From positions 1 to 16,819 of the forward strand of contig CADEDU010000117.1 in the NCBI GenBank assembly GCA_902826155.1: DNA of 16,819 bases. Direction: 5' to 3'. A model generated the notes under the pieces. The model was not told the DNA's origin. It made no database searches and worked only from the letters and a program-made list of their open reading frames with translations. Within the stretch, counting starts at the first letter, position 1; every line of letters starts with the position of its first letter. A program made the translations under genes and the position numbers. This DNA comes from an uncultured beta proteobacterium (lineage in GTDB: Bacteria; Pseudomonadota; Gammaproteobacteria; Burkholderiales; SG8-39). Shown here one piece after another: positions 15,407-16,819 of the stretch.

Positions 15407-15420
15407 TTGACGATGATCAA
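15407..15420 (-). promoter_or_regulatory. FNR/Dnr-type box upstream of nnrS
   Basis: TTGAC-GATG-ATCAA matches nine of ten consensus positions, and flanking GC pairs extend the dyad (GCTTGAC/ATCAAGC, 15405-15422) with one mismatch. It sits in the 142-base gap between nnrS and the upstream hydrolase gene, so nnrS probably has its own promoter here. The centre is about 95 bases before the nnrS start. Confidence 0.6.
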
Positions 15421-15460
15421 GCGGGCATGGCGCTCGCTCGATTGCCTTACATCGACCGCT

Positions 15461-16429
15461 TCAAGGCCGTGTTAGCCACGCCGCGATTTCGGTCATCACC
15501 TCGTTCTGCCGCCCAACCAGCAGATGCCCGCCGGTGGAGTAACCGGCGAAGCGCGCGCCTGCGATCTGCGAGGCGGTGTACTGCGCCGCGTCGTACGTGC
15601 CGAATCGATCGTCGGCCGTACTGATCGTGAGCGTTGGCGCGGCGATCTTCTCCAGTTCATACCGCGCGAGCGAGGCCATCACCTGCGCCTCATTGAGCAG
15701 CCCGAGTCTGCGGCGGCTGACGGGTAAGGTCAGTTCGAGCATGCGTTGCACGCGATCGCGTTCGTCGGCGCTGGCTGCGGCGAGCAGGCCGGGTGGCGTC
15801 GCCAGGATCGAACCGATCAGCGGCCCGGGCGCGAGCTTGATCGCGATCCATAGCAGCAGATCGGAACGCAGCACGTGATCGAACAGCCACTGCACACCGG
15901 GCGGCGTTGGAACCGAGGGGGCCGCGTTGGGGCGCGGTACGTAAATCGCCGGCACGAGCAGAACGAGCGCGCGAATCCGTTGCGGATGACGCAGAGCGAA
16001 CTGAACGGAAGAGGGCGCGCCCGCCGAAGCACCCAGCACGCTGACCTGCTGGATGCCGAGTGCGTCGAGCAGACACGCGTGAGCGTCGGCTTGCGCGGCC
16101 GGCGATGCATCGTCCGGCAAGGGCGTGCGCAGATAGCCGAAGCGCGACGGGGCAATTACGCGAAAGCCGCGTGTGGCGAGCGCCGCGCCGATCTCCAACC
16201 CTTGGTCGAAGCCACCGCCGGCACCATGAACGACCAGCACCGCCGGACCTTCACCCACGCTCGCGTACTCGATCGGTCCGCAGCGCGTTTGCGCGAGCTG
16301 GTTTCCGGTTGTGATGCGCTGCTGCGCCCGCGCGAGGTCCTGTCGATAGGCGTGGTAGGTCCAGGCGAACAACACTGCGAGCGCCGATGCGACGATGAGT
16401 GCGATACGGCGTGCGCGTGATCGCAACAA
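15461..16429 (-). CDS. Membrane-anchored alpha/beta hydrolase
   Basis: The 322-residue protein has a basic N terminus and a hydrophobic segment at about 9-23, so it is exported or anchored facing the periplasm. The rest is an alpha/beta hydrolase fold: oxyanion motif HGAGGG at 68-73; nucleophile elbow G-A-S-A-G with S135; acid residue probably D274 in STADDRFG; catalytic His H302 in GGHLLVG. The substrate is unknown; related proteins include esterases, lipases and ring-cleavage hydrolases. The start is TTG (16429-16427), one base after the TAG of the upstream nicotinamidase gene, and GGTGGG sits just before it, arguing for translational coupling. The frame remains open upstream, so a start inside the preceding gene cannot be excluded. 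Confidence 0.85.
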   Translation of the reverse strand: MLRSRARRIALIVASALAVLFAWTYHAYRQDLARAQQRITTGNQLAQTRCGPIEYASVGEGPAVLVVHGAGGGFDQGLEIGAALATRGFRVIAPSRFGYLRTPLPDDASPAAQADAHACLLDALGIQQVSVLGASAGAPSSVQFALRHPQRIRALVLLVPAIYVPRPNAAPSVPTPPGVQWLFDHVLRSDLLLWIAIKLAPGPLIGSILATPPGLLAAASADERDRVQRMLELTLPVSRRRLGLLNEAQVMASLARYELEKIAAPTLTISTADDRFGTYDAAQYTASQIAGARFAGYSTGGHLLVGRQNEVMTEIAAWLTRP

Positions 16430-16430
16430 G

Positions 16431-16819
16431 CTAACCCACCGCCATCGAGTCGCAGCGCTTGACGCCGGCCTCCCCCATGTCTTGCCAGGCCCTGGCGAGC
16501 GAGCCGTCCATGTCGATCGCGCGGCAGGCGTCTTCGATCACGATCGCGGCGAAGCCGAAGCGTCGCGCATCGAGTGCCGACCACGCCACGCAGAAATCGG
16601 TTGCCAGGCCGGCGACGAACACGCGTTTGATGCCGCGTGAGGTGAGGTAGCCGTCGAGCCCGGTCCGGGTCTTGCGATCGGCTTCGAGGAAGGCCGAGTA
16701 GCTGTCGGTGTGGGGGTGATAGCCCTTGCGCAGCACGAGTTGTGCGTGTGGAATCTGCAGGGCGGCGTGGAGCTCCGCGCCCTGGCTCGATTGCACGCAG
16801 TGATCGGGCCACAGCACCT
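16431..16819 (-). CDS. pncA: Nicotinamidase / isochorismatase-family hydrolase, N terminus missing
   Basis: About 128 C-terminal residues are visible; the gene's 5' end lies beyond the right edge of the window, so the GTG at 16817 is internal. The visible part begins LWPDHCVQ, the metal-binding loop of nicotinamidases. It continues with the catalytic lysine in VLRKG (K31 of the visible part), the family motif DSYSAF, and the catalytic cysteine in LATDFCVAWSALDA (C76). Nicotinamidase deaminates nicotinamide to nicotinic acid for NAD salvage. The length after the WPDH motif agrees with E. coli PncA. It is co-directional with, and separated by one base from, the hydrolase gene. The symbol is assigned on motifs; the first catalytic aspartate is outside the window. 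Confidence 0.85.
   Translation of the reverse strand, partial: VLWPDHCVQSSQGAELHAALQIPHAQLVLRKGYHPHTDSYSAFLEADRKTRTGLDGYLTSRGIKRVFVAGLATDFCVAWSALDARRFGFAAIVIEDACRAIDMDGSLARAWQDMGEAGVKRCDSMAVG

Noticed and set aside
15837..15850. TTGAT-CGCG-ATCCA as an FNR-type box
   Set aside because: Nine of ten positions match, but it is deep inside the hydrolase coding region and GATCGCGATC-like words are common here; it serves as a reminder of chance matches.
1..16819. tRNA, rRNA, CRISPR array, or insertion sequence
   Set aside because: No tRNA cloverleaf with conserved T-loop, no rRNA segments, no regularly spaced repeats and no transposase or integrase motif were seen.

Overview
The window is GC-rich proteobacterial DNA, most likely from a beta- or gammaproteobacterium with a respiratory, possibly sulfur-oxidising and nitrate/NO-exposed lifestyle. 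This is inferred from gene content: a type II-like sulfide:quinone oxidoreductase, c-type cytochrome, NnrS and oxygen-independent HemN, plus FNR-type operators. No rRNA or other taxonomic marker is present, so the lineage is not fixed. All functional calls come from motifs and remembered family features, not database searches.

Layout. (1) Bases 1-2000 are an accessory segment with clearly lower GC (a spot count of 841-900 gives 30/60 G+C, against 43/60 for 4021-4080). It holds the 3' part of a HEPN-type gene with an Rx4H RNase motif and a STAS-like/GHKL-ATPase/DUF4325-like regulatory protein. (2) Bases 2062-2298 are a noncoding block that folds on paper as a four-way, cloverleaf-like inverted repeat, lying just before the core-like DNA. 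(3) Bases 2393-6848 (minus) are a two-gene RND efflux operon: lipoprotein membrane fusion protein then inner-membrane permease, with no outer-membrane channel gene in the window. (4) Bases 7060-8675 (plus) hold a small secreted protein, a translationally coupled monohaem cytochrome c and a tandem-domain universal stress protein. (5) Bases 8696-10393 (minus) hold a Tat-exported SQR-like flavoprotein followed by a small three-helix membrane protein. (6) Bases 10633-12243 (minus) encode a CYTH-CHAD protein. (7) Bases 12375-14050 (plus) hold a SirB2-like gene remnant, a perfect FNR-type palindrome and hemN. (8) Bases 14110-16819 (minus) hold nnrS, an alpha/beta hydrolase and a partial nicotinamidase gene; the last two are separated by one base.

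How it fits together. Matches to the FNR/Anr/Dnr consensus TTGAT-N4-ATCAA lie upstream of hemN (10/10), nnrS (9/10), the secreted-protein/cytochrome pair (9/10) and, weakly, the SQR gene (8/10). This suggests a local low-oxygen or NO-responsive regulon for haem synthesis without oxygen, NO tolerance and electron transfer. No regulator gene is in the window. The strongest candidates for something undescribed are the HEPN plus STAS-GHKL-STAS pair, the cloverleaf repeat beside it, and the cytochrome whose mature form has no methionine for the distal haem ligand.
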